From positions 1-64,000 of the forward strand of contig NZ_JXQQ01000025.1 in NCBI RefSeq assembly GCF_000834655.1: DNA of 64,000 nt. Direction: 5' to 3'. The number at the start of each line of letters is the position of its first letter. Position 1 is the first letter of the stretch. Source of the stretch: Variovorax paradoxus (GTDB lineage: Bacteria > Pseudomonadota > Gammaproteobacteria > Burkholderiales > Burkholderiaceae_C). Positions 24,969 to 36,196 of the stretch are shown in pieces. Both the position numbers and the translations under genes were made by a program. Under the pieces are notes generated by a model. It searched no databases. It saw nothing but the letters and a program-made list of their open reading frames with translations, and was not told the DNA's origin.

Positions 24969-26246
24969 ATGCATAAGATTTGGTCACCACTTCCAAACCT
25001 CCTCCCCGTGACGCCCTCGCCAGTTCTGGATTTCAAGTTCGCGGCCTTGCCCGCGGACTCCTCGGCCCTTCCTCCGGGGAACGCCGCGGCCGGCGCCCTG
25101 GCGCGGACGCTCAAGCCGGTGCGCAACCCGCGTTTGCGGGGCTTGCAGTGCCTGCGCTGCGATGCGCTCTACCCGGTCACGCTGACGCACGACGGCTGTC
25201 CGGCCTGCAAGCGCGCGGGCTTCCACGTCGCGCTGCGCGCAAGCTACCTGCCCGAATTGACGGAGGGCCCCGATGCGATCCCGATGCCCTACGCGCCGGG
25301 CTTCACCCTCGGCGAAGGCCACACGCCGATGCAGGAGATGCCGGAGCTGGCCCGGCACTTCGATGTCGCGCGGCTCGGCCTCAAGGACGAATCGAGCAAC
25401 CCCACCGGCTCCCACAAGGACCGCATGACGGCGGTCGGCGTGGCGCAGGCGCTGGACTTCGGCGCCCACACGCTGGTGCTCGCCTCGTCGGGCAACGCCG
25501 CGGTGTCGGCGGCGCACTACGCATGGGCGGCGGGCCTGCGCTGCGAGGTGGCCACTTATGAAGGCATGCCGGCCACCTACACGCGGCAGCTCGATGCGCT
25601 AGGCGCGCGGCGCTACATGTTTGCCGACAACGCGGGCCGCTGGGCGTTCGTGCGCGAGCGCTCGCAGTACCCCGGCTACTTCGCGCTGACCAACTACCGG
25701 CTGCCCGCGCTCGGCAGCGCGCCGCTGGCCATCGAGGGCTACAAGGCCATCGCAACCGAGTGCGTGGCTGACGCCGGCCTGCCGGACCACATCGTGATCC
25801 CGACCGCGCGCGGCGATCTCGCCTGGGGCATCTACGCGGGCTTTCGCGACCTCATGGCCGCGGGGCGCATTCCGCGCCTGCCGCGGCTGTGGCTGGTGGA
25901 GCCGTTCCCGCGCCTTTCGCGCGTGTTCGCGGGCGGCGCGATCAACGGCAGCTACCCCGGCCACACCGCGCAGTTCTCGACGGCGGGCGCCACCGTCACC
26001 TATCTGCAGTGGCAGGCCGCCTCGGCCACAGGCGGCGGCGCGGTGGTGGTGAGCGACGAAGAAGCCCGCGCGGCGCGGCGTCTGCTTACGGCGGCCGGCG
26101 TGAGCGCCGAACTTTGCGCGGCCGGCGGCCTGGCCGCGCTGCACCAATTGCGCGAGACGAATGCCATCGCAGCCGATGCGCACGTCGTGCTGATGCTCAC
26201 CGCGAACGCGTCGAGCGACCCGAGCTGGCCCGACCCGGCCGTCTGA
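24969..26246 (+). CDS. threonine-synthase-like PLP-dependent enzyme with zinc ribbon
   Basis: This 425-residue fold-type II PLP enzyme has an N-terminal zinc ribbon C61-x2-C64...C77-x2-C80 (LQCLRCD, GCPACK), then the PLP lysine K150 in SNPTGSHKDRMT, phosphate-binding SSGNAAVS, and C-terminal LMLTANASSD. The zinc ribbon and NPTGSHKDR are typical of threonine-synthase relatives, but biosynthetic ThrC is usually with homoserine genes. Here a Bug receptor follows 18 bases downstream and a LysR gene is divergent, so a catabolic lyase or racemase-type reaction is likely. I cannot name the substrate. Confidence 0.8.
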   Translation: MHKIWSPLPNLLPVTPSPVLDFKFAALPADSSALPPGNAAAGALARTLKPVRNPRLRGLQCLRCDALYPVTLTHDGCPACKRAGFHVALRASYLPELTEGPDAIPMPYAPGFTLGEGHTPMQEMPELARHFDVARLGLKDESSNPTGSHKDRMTAVGVAQALDFGAHTLVLASSGNAAVSAAHYAWAAGLRCEVATYEGMPATYTRQLDALGARRYMFADNAGRWAFVRERSQYPGYFALTNYRLPALGSAPLAIEGYKAIATECVADAGLPDHIVIPTARGDLAWGIYAGFRDLMAAGRIPRLPRLWLVEPFPRLSRVFAGGAINGSYPGHTAQFSTAGATVTYLQWQAASATGGGAVVVSDEEARAARRLLTAAGVSAELCAAGGLAALHQLRETNAIAADAHVVLMLTANASSDPSWPDPAV

Positions 26247-26264
26247 CCCCTCAAAGGAGCCACC

Positions 26265-27245
26265 ATGCCGACGATGCATCGCCGGGCCTTTCTGGCCGCC
26301 GGCTCTACAGCCCTGCTCGCTGCAACCCAACCTGCGTGGGCTGCCTACCCCGAGCGGCCTATCAAGCTCGTCGTGCCGTGGGCCGCGGGCGGCAGCACCG
26401 ATGCCATCGCGCGCGCCATGGCACAGCGCATGAGCCAGACCATCGGCAGCCCGGTGATCGTGGACAACCGGCCCGGCGCGGCCGGGATGATCGGCACCGA
26501 CGCGGCCGCCAAGGCCGCGCCCGACGGCTACACCATCGCCATCGTCGAGCTGCCGCATGCGATCGCGCCGGCAGTGACGGCCAGGTTGCCGTACGACCTG
26601 CTGCGCGACTTCACGCCCGTGACCATGATCGGCACCTCGCCGCTGGTGTTCTTCGCGGGCATGGACGAGGACAGCAAGGACTTCAGGACCTTCCTGAAGA
26701 CGGCCGCCGCGAAGGCGTCGCCACCTGCCATTGCGCACAGCGGCGCGGGCACGGTGAGCCATCTCGCGGCCGAGATGCTCGCGAGCCGCACGAAGATCCG
26801 TTTCAACATGGTCCCGTACAAGGGCTCGGCGCCGGCGCTGACCGACGTGGCGGCCGGCACGGTGGCCGGCCATTTCGCGACGCTGGCCAGCGGCTCCAGC
26901 CTTGCGGGCGGCAACAGGATCCGGCCGCTGCTCGTCACGAGCACGCAGCGCGTGGCCATCGCCGGATTGCAGAACGTGCCCGCGCTGGCTGAGAACAACC
27001 TCAAGGGCATGGAGATCGACCAGTGGTGGGCGATGGTCGCGCCGGCCACCACGCCGCTGGAGGTGATCGAGAAGCTGCGCCGGGAAGCCATTGCGGCGCT
27101 CGAGCATCCCTCGGTGAAGGAGCGGATGTCGGTGCTCGGTGTGCAGATGAAGGGTTCGACGCCGGGCGAACTGCGCGCGTTCCTGCGTTCGGAGGCCGAG
27201 CGCTGGCAGAAGGTGGCGCACGAGGTCGGCCTGCAGCCGCAGTAG
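26265..27245 (+). CDS. Bug-family tripartite tricarboxylate transporter solute receptor
   Basis: This 326-residue periplasmic binding protein has a signal MHRRAFLAAGSTALLAATQPAWA (twin-arginine-like RR). The mature protein starts AYPERPIKLVVPWAAGGSTDAIAR, followed by GAAGMIGTDAAAKAAPDGYT, both hallmarks of the Bug family (greatly expanded in Bordetella, Comamonas and Variovorax). Bug receptors bind carboxylates or amides and feed TctAB or act as signals. AAAGGAG precedes the start, and the gene is in the PLP enzyme transcript. It ends 13 bases before the converging regulator gene. No TctAB membrane genes are here. Confidence 0.93.
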   Translation: MPTMHRRAFLAAGSTALLAATQPAWAAYPERPIKLVVPWAAGGSTDAIARAMAQRMSQTIGSPVIVDNRPGAAGMIGTDAAAKAAPDGYTIAIVELPHAIAPAVTARLPYDLLRDFTPVTMIGTSPLVFFAGMDEDSKDFRTFLKTAAAKASPPAIAHSGAGTVSHLAAEMLASRTKIRFNMVPYKGSAPALTDVAAGTVAGHFATLASGSSLAGGNRIRPLLVTSTQRVAIAGLQNVPALAENNLKGMEIDQWWAMVAPATTPLEVIEKLRREAIAALEHPSVKERMSVLGVQMKGSTPGELRAFLRSEAERWQKVAHEVGLQPQ

Positions 27246-27258
27246 CGCCCGCTCGCTG

Positions 27259-27885
27259 CTACTTCGCGTCGCTGTAAACCGTGGCGCGCGAGACGCCCAT
27301 GTGCGCCGCGGCGATCTCGGCGCCGCGGCGGATTTCGAGAAAGCCCGCCTTCTTCAGTTCCTGCACGAGCTGCCTGCGATCCGCGGGCTTGAGCGACCGC
27401 GAGGTGGTCGCTCGCGACGCGGCGAACTCGTCGATGCGCGCATGGATGCGCTCCGAGTGGCCCGCCCCCGTATCGAGGCTCTCGTGCACTTCGCGGTCGT
27501 CGATGCGCGTGAACTGCGAGATCGCGCCCTGGAAGCTCTGGAACAGCGTGAGGTCCACGTTCAGGCACAGCGCGGCCACGTATTCACCGCTCTCGTCCTT
27601 CACGCCGATGGACGTGCTCTTGACCTTGCGGCCGTCGGAAAAAGTGTTGGCGTAGTTCGTGATCACCGCGGGGTATTCGGGATCGCGGATGCGTGCCAGG
27701 CCCAGCTCGGTGACCGACTGTCCCACCTGCCGGCCGCTCAGGTTGTTCTCGATCGCGTAGATCGCGTTCTTCGGATTGCTCAGGTCGTGCACCACGACCT
27801 CGCAGAAGGGCGCAAAGGTCTCGCCGAGGCCCTCGGCCATGTTGCGCAGCATCTCCAGGAGCTGCTTGTTGGACTTCTTCTTCAT
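27259..27885 (-). CDS. YheO/DauR-like transcriptional regulator
   Basis: This 208-residue regulator has an N-terminal YheO-type PAS domain (about residues 8-120, FAPFCEVVVHDLSNP, IYAIENNLSGRQVG, STSIGVKDESGEYVAALCLN) and a C-terminal helix-turn-helix (about 165-205, AHMGVSRATVYSDAK). The relative DauR represses D-arginine catabolism genes. The start MKKKSNKQLLEML at 27885 was chosen; the longer ORF crosses the operator region. It is divergent from a second PLP enzyme gene, with the dyad at 27941-27959 between them. Confidence 0.85.
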   Translation of the reverse strand: MKKKSNKQLLEMLRNMAEGLGETFAPFCEVVVHDLSNPKNAIYAIENNLSGRQVGQSVTELGLARIRDPEYPAVITNYANTFSDGRKVKSTSIGVKDESGEYVAALCLNVDLTLFQSFQGAISQFTRIDDREVHESLDTGAGHSERIHARIDEFAASRATTSRSLKPADRRQLVQELKKAGFLEIRRGAEIAAAHMGVSRATVYSDAK

Positions 27886-27940
27886 GGCGCGAATGTATCC
27901 AGTTCTGGACGAAGAATCCAAACTGTACGGAAAGTCCATA

Positions 27941-27959
27941 TTTGGATATATTATCCAAA
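27941..27959. promoter_or_regulatory. palindromic operator between regulator and PLP enzyme
   Basis: TTTGGATATATTATCCAAA is a perfect dyad (8-base arms, 3-base centre) in the 104-base divergent gap, 31 bases before the PLP enzyme ATG. A related dyad lies before the cyclodeaminase-family gene (30134-30158). It is a candidate site for the YheO/DauR-like regulator. Confidence 0.6.
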
Positions 27960-27989
27960 CCTAGAAAGATCCTCCAGGAGAACCCGCGC

Positions 27990-29138
27990 ATGACACGCCA
28001 GGAAGCCGCACGCTACATCGACCCCCGCACCGGCCGCTATCACGACCTCACCGAACGCCGCTGGCGCTCCGACGACGGTCATCCGATGATGGTGACGCCG
28101 CTCCCCGGCATCACGCGGGGCGACATCGATTCGCGCGAGCGCTCGGTGTGGCGCTACCGCGCGGCGCTGCCGGTGGCGATCGACAAGCCGGTGAGCCTGG
28201 GCGAAGGCTGTACGCCGCTGCTGCAAAAGCGCTGGGGCGGGTTCGAGCCGCACTTCAAGCTCGAATGGTTCAACCCGACCTGCAGCTTCAAGGACCGCGG
28301 CGCGGCCGTGATGATTTCGTTCCTGCGCCAGCTGGGCATCGACGCGGTGCTGGAAGACAGCTCGGGCAACGGCGGCGCGGCCATTGCCGCCGCCGGTGCC
28401 GCGGCGGGCATCAAGGTGAAGGTGCTCGCGCCCAGCTACACGCCGGCGCCCAAGGTGGCGCAGATCCGCGCCTTCGGCGCCGAGGTGCAACTGGTGCCGG
28501 GGCCGCGCGAGGAGTCGGAATACGAGGCGGTGCGCCAGTCCGAGTCGATCTTCTACGCGAGCCACAACTGGCATCCGTTCTTCCTGCAGGGCACGAAGAC
28601 GCTGGCCTATGAATTGTGGGAAGACCTGGGATTCGTCGCGCCCGACAACGTGGTGATTCCGGCCGGCGCCGGCAGCAATGTGCTCGGATGCTGGATCGGC
28701 TTCAAGGAGCTGCTGGCCGCGGGGCAGATCGCGAAGCTGCCGCGGATCTTCGTGGCGCAGCCGCTGAACTGCTCGCCCATCGACGCGAGCTTCGTCGCGG
28801 GCGTGGACACGCTGGTCGACCGCATCGTGAAGCCGACGATCGCCGAGGGCACCGCCATCAAGCGGCCCGTGAGGCTGCAGGAGATTCTTCAGGCGCTGCG
28901 CGAGACCAACGGCAAGACGGTGGCGCTGACCGAAGAAGAGATCGCTGCGGCGGTATGCCGGCTGGCTTCGGCGGGTCTCTATGCCGAGCCGACTTCCGCA
29001 ACGGCGGCCGCGGCCATCGACGTGCTGGCCCAGCGTGGTGACATCAAGGCCAGCGAAACCACGGTGGTGCTGCTGACAGGCACCGGCCTGAAGTCGACGC
29101 AGTTCATGACCGAGCTCTTCGGCGGCGCCGCCGCCTGA
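27990..29138 (+). CDS. threonine-synthase-like PLP-dependent enzyme
   Basis: This 382-residue fold-type II PLP enzyme has K101 in NPTCSFKDRGAAVM, the phosphate loop EDSSGNGGAAIAAA and a C-terminal VVLLTGTGLKSTQF. Unlike the enzyme at 24969, it lacks a zinc ribbon. CAGGAG precedes the ATG. It is divergent from a YheO/DauR-like repressor and convergent with the ornithine-cyclodeaminase-family gene, whose upstream dyad matches. A catabolic ammonia-lyase or beta-replacement enzyme is likely; the true substrate is unknown. Confidence 0.8.
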   Translation: MTRQEAARYIDPRTGRYHDLTERRWRSDDGHPMMVTPLPGITRGDIDSRERSVWRYRAALPVAIDKPVSLGEGCTPLLQKRWGGFEPHFKLEWFNPTCSFKDRGAAVMISFLRQLGIDAVLEDSSGNGGAAIAAAGAAAGIKVKVLAPSYTPAPKVAQIRAFGAEVQLVPGPREESEYEAVRQSESIFYASHNWHPFFLQGTKTLAYELWEDLGFVAPDNVVIPAGAGSNVLGCWIGFKELLAAGQIAKLPRIFVAQPLNCSPIDASFVAGVDTLVDRIVKPTIAEGTAIKRPVRLQEILQALRETNGKTVALTEEEIAAAVCRLASAGLYAEPTSATAAAAIDVLAQRGDIKASETTVVLLTGTGLKSTQFMTELFGGAAA

Positions 29139-29147
29139 GCTGCCGAT

Positions 29148-30134
29148 CTACCAGGGCCAGGCCAGGCGCGTGCCTGTGCCCGTGGCCGCCGCGCGTTCGT
29201 GAAGAAGGCGCGCGACGGTCAGGTCCTGGAGCGCGAGGCCGGTCATGTCGAACACGGTGATGTCGCCTGGAGCGCGCTCGAAAGACGTCTTGCCGCTCAG
29301 CAGGTCGCCCAGTTCGACGTTCGCGGTGTCGGGCGCCCACTGGGTTTCGCCGATCTGCTGTGCCTGCGTGCGGTCGTCGACGAAAAGGCGAGTGCGAACC
29401 AGCAGGCCTTCGGGAAGTTCGCGTTTGCCTCGGGTGTCGGCGCCGACGCAGTTCAGGTGGGTGCCGGGTTGCACGGCGTCCAGATCGAACAACGCGCCGC
29501 CGCCTGGCGTGGCGGTGATCACGATGTCGCTTTGCGCGACCGCGGCGTTGCGGTCGGCGGCGGGTGCGATGTGGCAACGGGGCGCGAAGGTTTCTTCGAA
29601 CGCGGCATTGCGCTGTCCATTGGCGCTCACGTAGCGCACCTCGCGCAGCGAGGGCACGAGGCGCAATGCGAAGTCGAGCTGGATGCGCGCCTGCACGCCG
29701 GTGCCGAAGATGCAAAGCCGCGTGCTGTCGGGTCGCGCGAGTTGCTGCAGGCCGAGCCCGCCCGCGGCGCCGGTGCGCACGGTCGTGATCGCATTGCCGT
29801 CGATCACGCACAGCGGCCGGCCCGTGGCGGGGTCAATCAGGAGGATCGTCGCCTGGTGCGGCTCGCCGCCGCGCTGCCGGTTGGCGGGCCAGAAGCCGGC
29901 GGCCTTGAAGCCGAGCAGGCCCTGTGCCTGCACGTCGCCCGACTTGATGCCGAACACGCCGCCCGTGGAGAGCGGCTCGCGCACGACCGGGAAGACGCGG
30001 CCCTCGCGGTCGCTGTGGAGAACGAAGGCCTCGCGCACGGCCTGGAGCACGTCGTCGGGGGAGAGGAGGGCGTTGACCTGGTGTTTGTCGAGCAGCAGGA
30101 GCAGCGCGTCGGCGGGCGACGTCGAAGGTGTCAT
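29148..30134 (-). CDS. ornithine cyclodeaminase / mu-crystallin family protein
   Basis: This 328-residue NAD(P)-dependent enzyme has the conserved N-terminal EPLSTGGVFGIKSG, LGFKAAGFWP, the signature DGNAITTVRTGAAGGL, the Rossmann loop FGTGVQARIQL, and GTHLNCVGADTRGKREL. The family includes ornithine cyclodeaminase (ornithine to proline), Delta1-pyrroline-2-carboxylate reductase and the amino-acid dehydrogenase/imine reductases. The neighbours (PLP lyases) suggest it reduces a cyclic imine or a keto acid-derived imine. The start codon overlaps the dyad at 30134-30158. Confidence 0.85.
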   Translation of the reverse strand: MTPSTSPADALLLLLDKHQVNALLSPDDVLQAVREAFVLHSDREGRVFPVVREPLSTGGVFGIKSGDVQAQGLLGFKAAGFWPANRQRGGEPHQATILLIDPATGRPLCVIDGNAITTVRTGAAGGLGLQQLARPDSTRLCIFGTGVQARIQLDFALRLVPSLREVRYVSANGQRNAAFEETFAPRCHIAPAADRNAAVAQSDIVITATPGGGALFDLDAVQPGTHLNCVGADTRGKRELPEGLLVRTRLFVDDRTQAQQIGETQWAPDTANVELGDLLSGKTSFERAPGDITVFDMTGLALQDLTVARLLHERAAATGTGTRLAWPW

Positions 30135-30158
30135 CTGGAAATATTATCTACTTCCAGA
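30134..30158. promoter_or_regulatory. inverted repeat before the cyclodeaminase-family gene
   Basis: TCTGGAA and TTCCAGA arms are separated by 11 bases (ATATTATCTAC) directly upstream of the ATG at 30134. The stretch CTGGAAATATTATCT matches TTGGATATATTATCC of the operator at 27941-27959 at 12 of 15 positions, so the same regulator may bind both. Confidence 0.5.
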
Positions 30159-30191
30159 CAAAAAATCAATTGGAAGGGCTGTCGAGTCGGA

Positions 30192-30500
30192 TCAGCGGCC
30201 TGTGTGGACCTTGATCCGGATCGTCGCCACGTCCCAGCCCCGGTTCTTGAGCCGCGTGACGAGCATCGGCGCCAGCTGGCGCAGCTTGGCGGCCGCGGCG
30301 CTGCCCTTGACCAGCAGGCACCACACGTCGCCCTCGGCAGGGCCCGCTTGCACGGCTCCGCGCATGGCCGGGGGGATGAGCCCTTCGACGGCTTTCAGGC
30401 GCTCGGCGCTGTCGCGCGCGCGCGCCATCAGGCCGCCCAGCGTGGGCGAGCCTTCTGCAGCCTGGTGCAGGCTGATGGCGGGGGCGAGGCGGCGATACAT
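30192..30500 (-). CDS. DciA-like DUF721 protein
   Basis: This 102-residue protein matches the DUF721/DciA family of replicative-helicase loaders that stand in for DnaC in most bacteria. A basic helical N-terminus (LMARARDSAERLKAVEGLI) is followed by a KH-like beta-alpha segment (GDVWCLLVKGSAAAAKLRQLAPMLVTRL). Its location divergent from secA is conserved in betaproteobacteria. The ATG at 30500 was chosen; an upstream in-frame extension crosses the secA promoter region. Confidence 0.7.
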   Translation of the reverse strand: MYRRLAPAISLHQAAEGSPTLGGLMARARDSAERLKAVEGLIPPAMRGAVQAGPAEGDVWCLLVKGSAAAAKLRQLAPMLVTRLKNRGWDVATIRIKVHTGR

Positions 30501-30682
30501 GGGTAATCCGGTAGGTCGTAACAAGACAGCTAAAATGCCCGGTTTGCCGGCGTTCGCGCCGGAAAAAAGGCTGCTCAACGTCGAACTTGATTTCGAAACG
30601 AGCGCGCCCAACTGCTTTCACCATATCTTAGGGAATCCGGTCGCAGTGCCTGTCGTGTCAGGCGCCCGCCCATCTCCACCCA

Positions 30683-33469
<2,787 letters not shown>

Positions 33470-33498
33470 CGTCCCGAACCTTTCATTGAGAGAACCCC

Positions 33499-34728
33499 AT
33501 GCCCGTGAACCTGTCCGCCCCTGATCCTGCCGCCTTGTTCGCGGTGCCCGGCGTCCGTATCGGCGTGGCCGAAGCGGGCGTGCGAAAGGCCAACCGCAAG
33601 GACCTGACCGTCGTGCTGATCGACGAAGGCTCGGCGGTCGGCGGGGTGTTCACCCAGAACCGTTTCTGCGCCGCGCCGGTGCAGGTCTGCCGCGATCACT
33701 TGGCCGCCAACTACGGCATTCGCGCGATGGTGATCAATACCGGCAACGCCAATGCCGGCACGGGTGAAGACGGGCTGATGCGCACGCGCTCCACCTGCAT
33801 CGCGCTCGCGCGCAAGCTGGAGATCGCACCCGAGCAGATCCTGCCGTTCTCGACGGGCGTGATCATGGAGCCGCTGCCGGTGGACCGCATCGAGGCGGGA
33901 CTGCCCGCGGCGCTCGCCGACGCTTCCGAAAACCACTGGGCCCGTGCCGCCGAAGGCATCATGACCACCGACACGATCCCGAAGGCGTTCAGCCAGAAGG
34001 TGCAGATCGGCGGCGCCACCGTCACCATCACCGGCATCAGCAAGGGCGCCGGCATGATCCGCCCGAACATGGCGACCATGCTCGGCTTCATGGCGACCGA
34101 CGCGAAGATCGACGCTTCGCTGATCCAGCCGCTGGCCAAGCTCCTGGCCGACGGCTCGTTCAACCGCGTGACCATCGATGGCGACACCTCGACCAACGAT
34201 TCGTTCGTCGTCATCGCCACGCAGAAGGCGGCGCACGCGACCATCACCTCGCTCGAATCTGTCGAAGGCCAGGCCCTCGTGGCCGCCATGCAGAACGTGG
34301 CGCGCCTCCTGGCGCAGGCCATCGTGCGCGACGGCGAAGGCGCGACCAAGTTCATCACCATCCAGGTCGAAGGCGGCCGGGATGCTGCCGAATGCAAGCA
34401 GGTCGCGTACGCGATCGCGCATTCGCCGCTGGTGAAGACCGCGTTCTACGCCAGCGACCCGAACCTCGGCCGCATCCTGGCGGCCGTCGGCTATGCAGGC
34501 ATTGCCGACCTCGACCAGACCGGCATCGACCTGTTCCTGGACGACGTGCACGTGGCCGTGAAGGGCGGGCGCAACCCGTCGTACCGCGAGGAAGACGGCC
34601 AACGCGTGATGAAGCAGAGCGAGATCACGGTGCGCGTGGGCTTGGGCCGCGGCACGGCCAGCGAAACCGTCTGGACCTGCGACTTCAGCCACGAATACGT
34701 GACGATCAACGCCGATTACAGATCATGA
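33499..34728 (+). CDS. argJ: bifunctional glutamate N-acetyltransferase/ornithine acetyltransferase ArgJ
   Basis: This 409-residue enzyme of the cyclic arginine pathway transfers acetyl from N-acetylornithine to glutamate. It self-cleaves between A192 and T193 in [12 protein letters not shown]193 becoming the nucleophile. Also seen are [11 protein letters not shown] (acetyl-CoA/substrate loop) and the C-terminal [14 protein letters not shown]. It is probably co-transcribed with secA and the downstream DUF815 ATPase gene. A dispersed repeat starts at its stop codon. Confidence 0.97.
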   Translation: MPVNLSAPDPAALFAVPGVRIGVAEAGVRKANRKDLTVVLIDEGSAVGGVFTQNRFCAAPVQVCRDHLAANYGIRAMVINTGNANAGTGEDGLMRTRSTCIALARKLEIAPEQILPFSTGVIMEPLPVDRIEAGLPAALADASENHWARAAEGIMTTDTIPKAFSQKVQIGGATVTITGISKGAGMIRPNMATMLGFMATDAKIDASLIQPLAKLLADGSFNRVTIDGDTSTNDSFVVIATQKAAHATITSLESVEGQALVAAMQNVARLLAQAIVRDGEGATKFITIQVEGGRDAAECKQVAYAIAHSPLVKTAFYASDPNLGRILAAVGYAGIADLDQTGIDLFLDDVHVAVKGGRNPSYREEDGQRVMKQSEITVRVGLGRGTASETVWTCDFSHEYVTINADYRS

Positions 34729-34806
34729 TGACCCCCACGCTCCGCACTTCGTGTCGTCGCTGCCCCCCGAGGGGGGGCTCAACGCCCTTCGGGCGGCCGG
34801 GCGGGC
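34729..34806 (-). repeat. dispersed intergenic palindromic element, copy C
   Basis: Reverse-oriented copy: on the minus strand it reads GGCCGCCCGAAGGGC, then CCCCCCCTCGGGGGG, then CGACACGAAGTGCGGAGC and GTGGGGG. It fills the argJ-to-DUF815 gap exactly. A longer reading frame for the ATPase would translate part of it. Confidence 0.75.
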
Positions 34807-34810
34807 GTCG

Positions 34811-35686
34811 ATGAACGAGCAGTTCCAAAAGCTGATCGAGCGCGCCGAACAGCTCATTACCCGCATCGAATCGATCCTGCCGCAGCCGCTGTCGGCGCCG
34901 GTCGACTGGAACGCCTCCATCGCCTGGCGCTACCGCCGCCGCAACTCCGGCCACGGCGTACTGGAGCCGGTGAAGCATGTGGCTTCGATGGCGCTCGATT
35001 CGCTCAAGGAAATCGACGTCCAGAAGGAAAAGATCGAGCGCAACACGCGCCAGTTCGTCGAAGGCAAGCCGGCCAACAACGTGCTCCTGACCGGGGCGCG
35101 CGGCACGGGCAAGTCGTCGCTGATCCGCGCCTGCCTGCAGGCCTATGCGCCGCAGGGGCTGCGCCTCATCGAGGTGGACAAGGCCGAGCTGGTCGACCTG
35201 CCCGACATCGTCGAGGTGGTCTCGCAGCGTCCGGAGAAATTCATCGTCTTCAGCGACGACCTGAGCTTCGACGAGGGCGAGCCGGGCTACAAGGCGCTCA
35301 AGTCGATCCTCGACGGATCGATCGCGGCATCGACGCCCAATGTGCTGATCTACGCGACCAGCAACCGGCGCCACCTCTTGCCCGAGTACATGAAGGACAA
35401 CCTCAGCTACACCCACACCGAAGACGGCGAAGTGCATCCGGGCGAGGTGATCGAGGAGAAGATTTCGCTGTCCGAGCGCTTCGGGCTCTGGGTGAGCTTC
35501 TACCCCTTCAGCCAGAACGAGTACCTGACGATCGTCGGCCAGTGGCTCTCGTCGTTCGGGGTCGACGCCGCCGCCATTGCGGCGGCGCGGCCCGAGGCGC
35601 TGGTCTGGGCGCTGGAGCGCGGTTCCCGCAGCGGCCGCGTGGCCTACCAGTTCGCCCGCGACTACGCGGGCCGGGGCACCGCGTGA
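34811..35686 (+). CDS. DUF815 AAA-type ATPase
   Basis: This 291-residue P-loop ATPase of unknown function has Walker A GARGTGKS at residues 95-102, a Walker-B-like FIVFSDDLSFDEG and an arginine-rich NRRHLLPEYM. The family is found beside argJ/mutT in many proteobacteria; some members are suggested to act as ATP-dependent chaperones or replication-related ATPases, without firm evidence. The ATG at 34811 was chosen over 34751 because the extra 20 residues come from a dispersed repeat. Its stop overlaps the NUDIX gene start (GTGA). Confidence 0.85.
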   Translation: MNEQFQKLIERAEQLITRIESILPQPLSAPVDWNASIAWRYRRRNSGHGVLEPVKHVASMALDSLKEIDVQKEKIERNTRQFVEGKPANNVLLTGARGTGKSSLIRACLQAYAPQGLRLIEVDKAELVDLPDIVEVVSQRPEKFIVFSDDLSFDEGEPGYKALKSILDGSIAASTPNVLIYATSNRRHLLPEYMKDNLSYTHTEDGEVHPGEVIEEKISLSERFGLWVSFYPFSQNEYLTIVGQWLSSFGVDAAAIAAARPEALVWALERGSRSGRVAYQFARDYAGRGTA

Positions 35687-36141
35687 GCGCAGAAGAGAAG
35701 GGTGCGCGCAAGCACACCGAGGTCGCGGTCGGCGTGTTGATCCGCCTCTCGGACGATGCGCTGCTGCTCTCGACGCGTCCCGAAGGCAAGGCCTACGCGG
35801 GCTACTGGGAGTTTCCGGGCGGCAAGATCGAAGCCGGTGAAACCGTCGAAGAGGCCCTGCGCCGCGAACTGCAGGAAGAACTCGGCATCACCATCAAAGG
35901 TGCTTCGGTCTGGAAGGTCACGGAGCACGACTACCCGCATGCGCTGGTGCGCCTGCACTGGTGCAAGGTGACCGCCTGGACCGGCGAGTTCGAGATGCGC
36001 GAAGGCCAGGCGATGGCGTGGCAGCAACTGCCGCTGGACGTGGCACCGGTGCTGCCGGGCGCGCTGCCGGTGCTCGAATGGCTGGTACAGGAGCGCGGCC
36101 TGCCCGCGTCGGCGGCGCTGGCCGTCTCGACCTTGGCCTGA
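35683..36141 (+). CDS. mutT: MutT-type NUDIX hydrolase
   Basis: This 152-residue NUDIX protein is likely the 8-oxo-dGTP diphosphatase MutT. The NUDIX box GGKIEAGETVEEALRRELQE begins at residue 46, with R61, E62, E65 and E66 as metal and catalytic positions; WEFPGGK before it is typical of MutT. It starts with GTG, overlapping the DUF815 stop by four bases, so the two are coupled. The next gene, an acyltransferase, follows after a strong hairpin. Confidence 0.9.
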   Translation: MSAEEKGARKHTEVAVGVLIRLSDDALLLSTRPEGKAYAGYWEFPGGKIEAGETVEEALRRELQEELGITIKGASVWKVTEHDYPHALVRLHWCKVTAWTGEFEMREGQAMAWQQLPLDVAPVLPGALPVLEWLVQERGLPASAALAVSTLA

Positions 36142-36144
36142 TGC

Positions 36145-36179
36145 GGGCGACCGGCCGGCACAACGGCCGGACGTCGCCC
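36145..36179 (+). terminator. strong hairpin after the NUDIX gene
   Basis: GGGCGAC and GTCGCCC enclose an inner CGGCCG...CGGCCG pair with a 6-base loop. There is no T-run, so it may pause or attenuate rather than terminate between the NUDIX and acyltransferase genes. Confidence 0.45.
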
Positions 36180-36196
36180 GAGGCCTGAGCCCGAAG

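Noticed and set aside
24969-26246. Biosynthetic threonine synthase (thrC)
   Set aside because: The fold and zinc ribbon fit, but the neighbours (LysR, Bug receptor) and lack of hom/thrB argue against a firm thrC call.
30547-30562. CCGGCG-TTCG-CGCCGG hairpin before secA followed by A-run
   Set aside because: It looks like a terminator, but the A-run is on the wrong side for the plus strand and no minus-strand gene ends there; kept only as possible leader structure.
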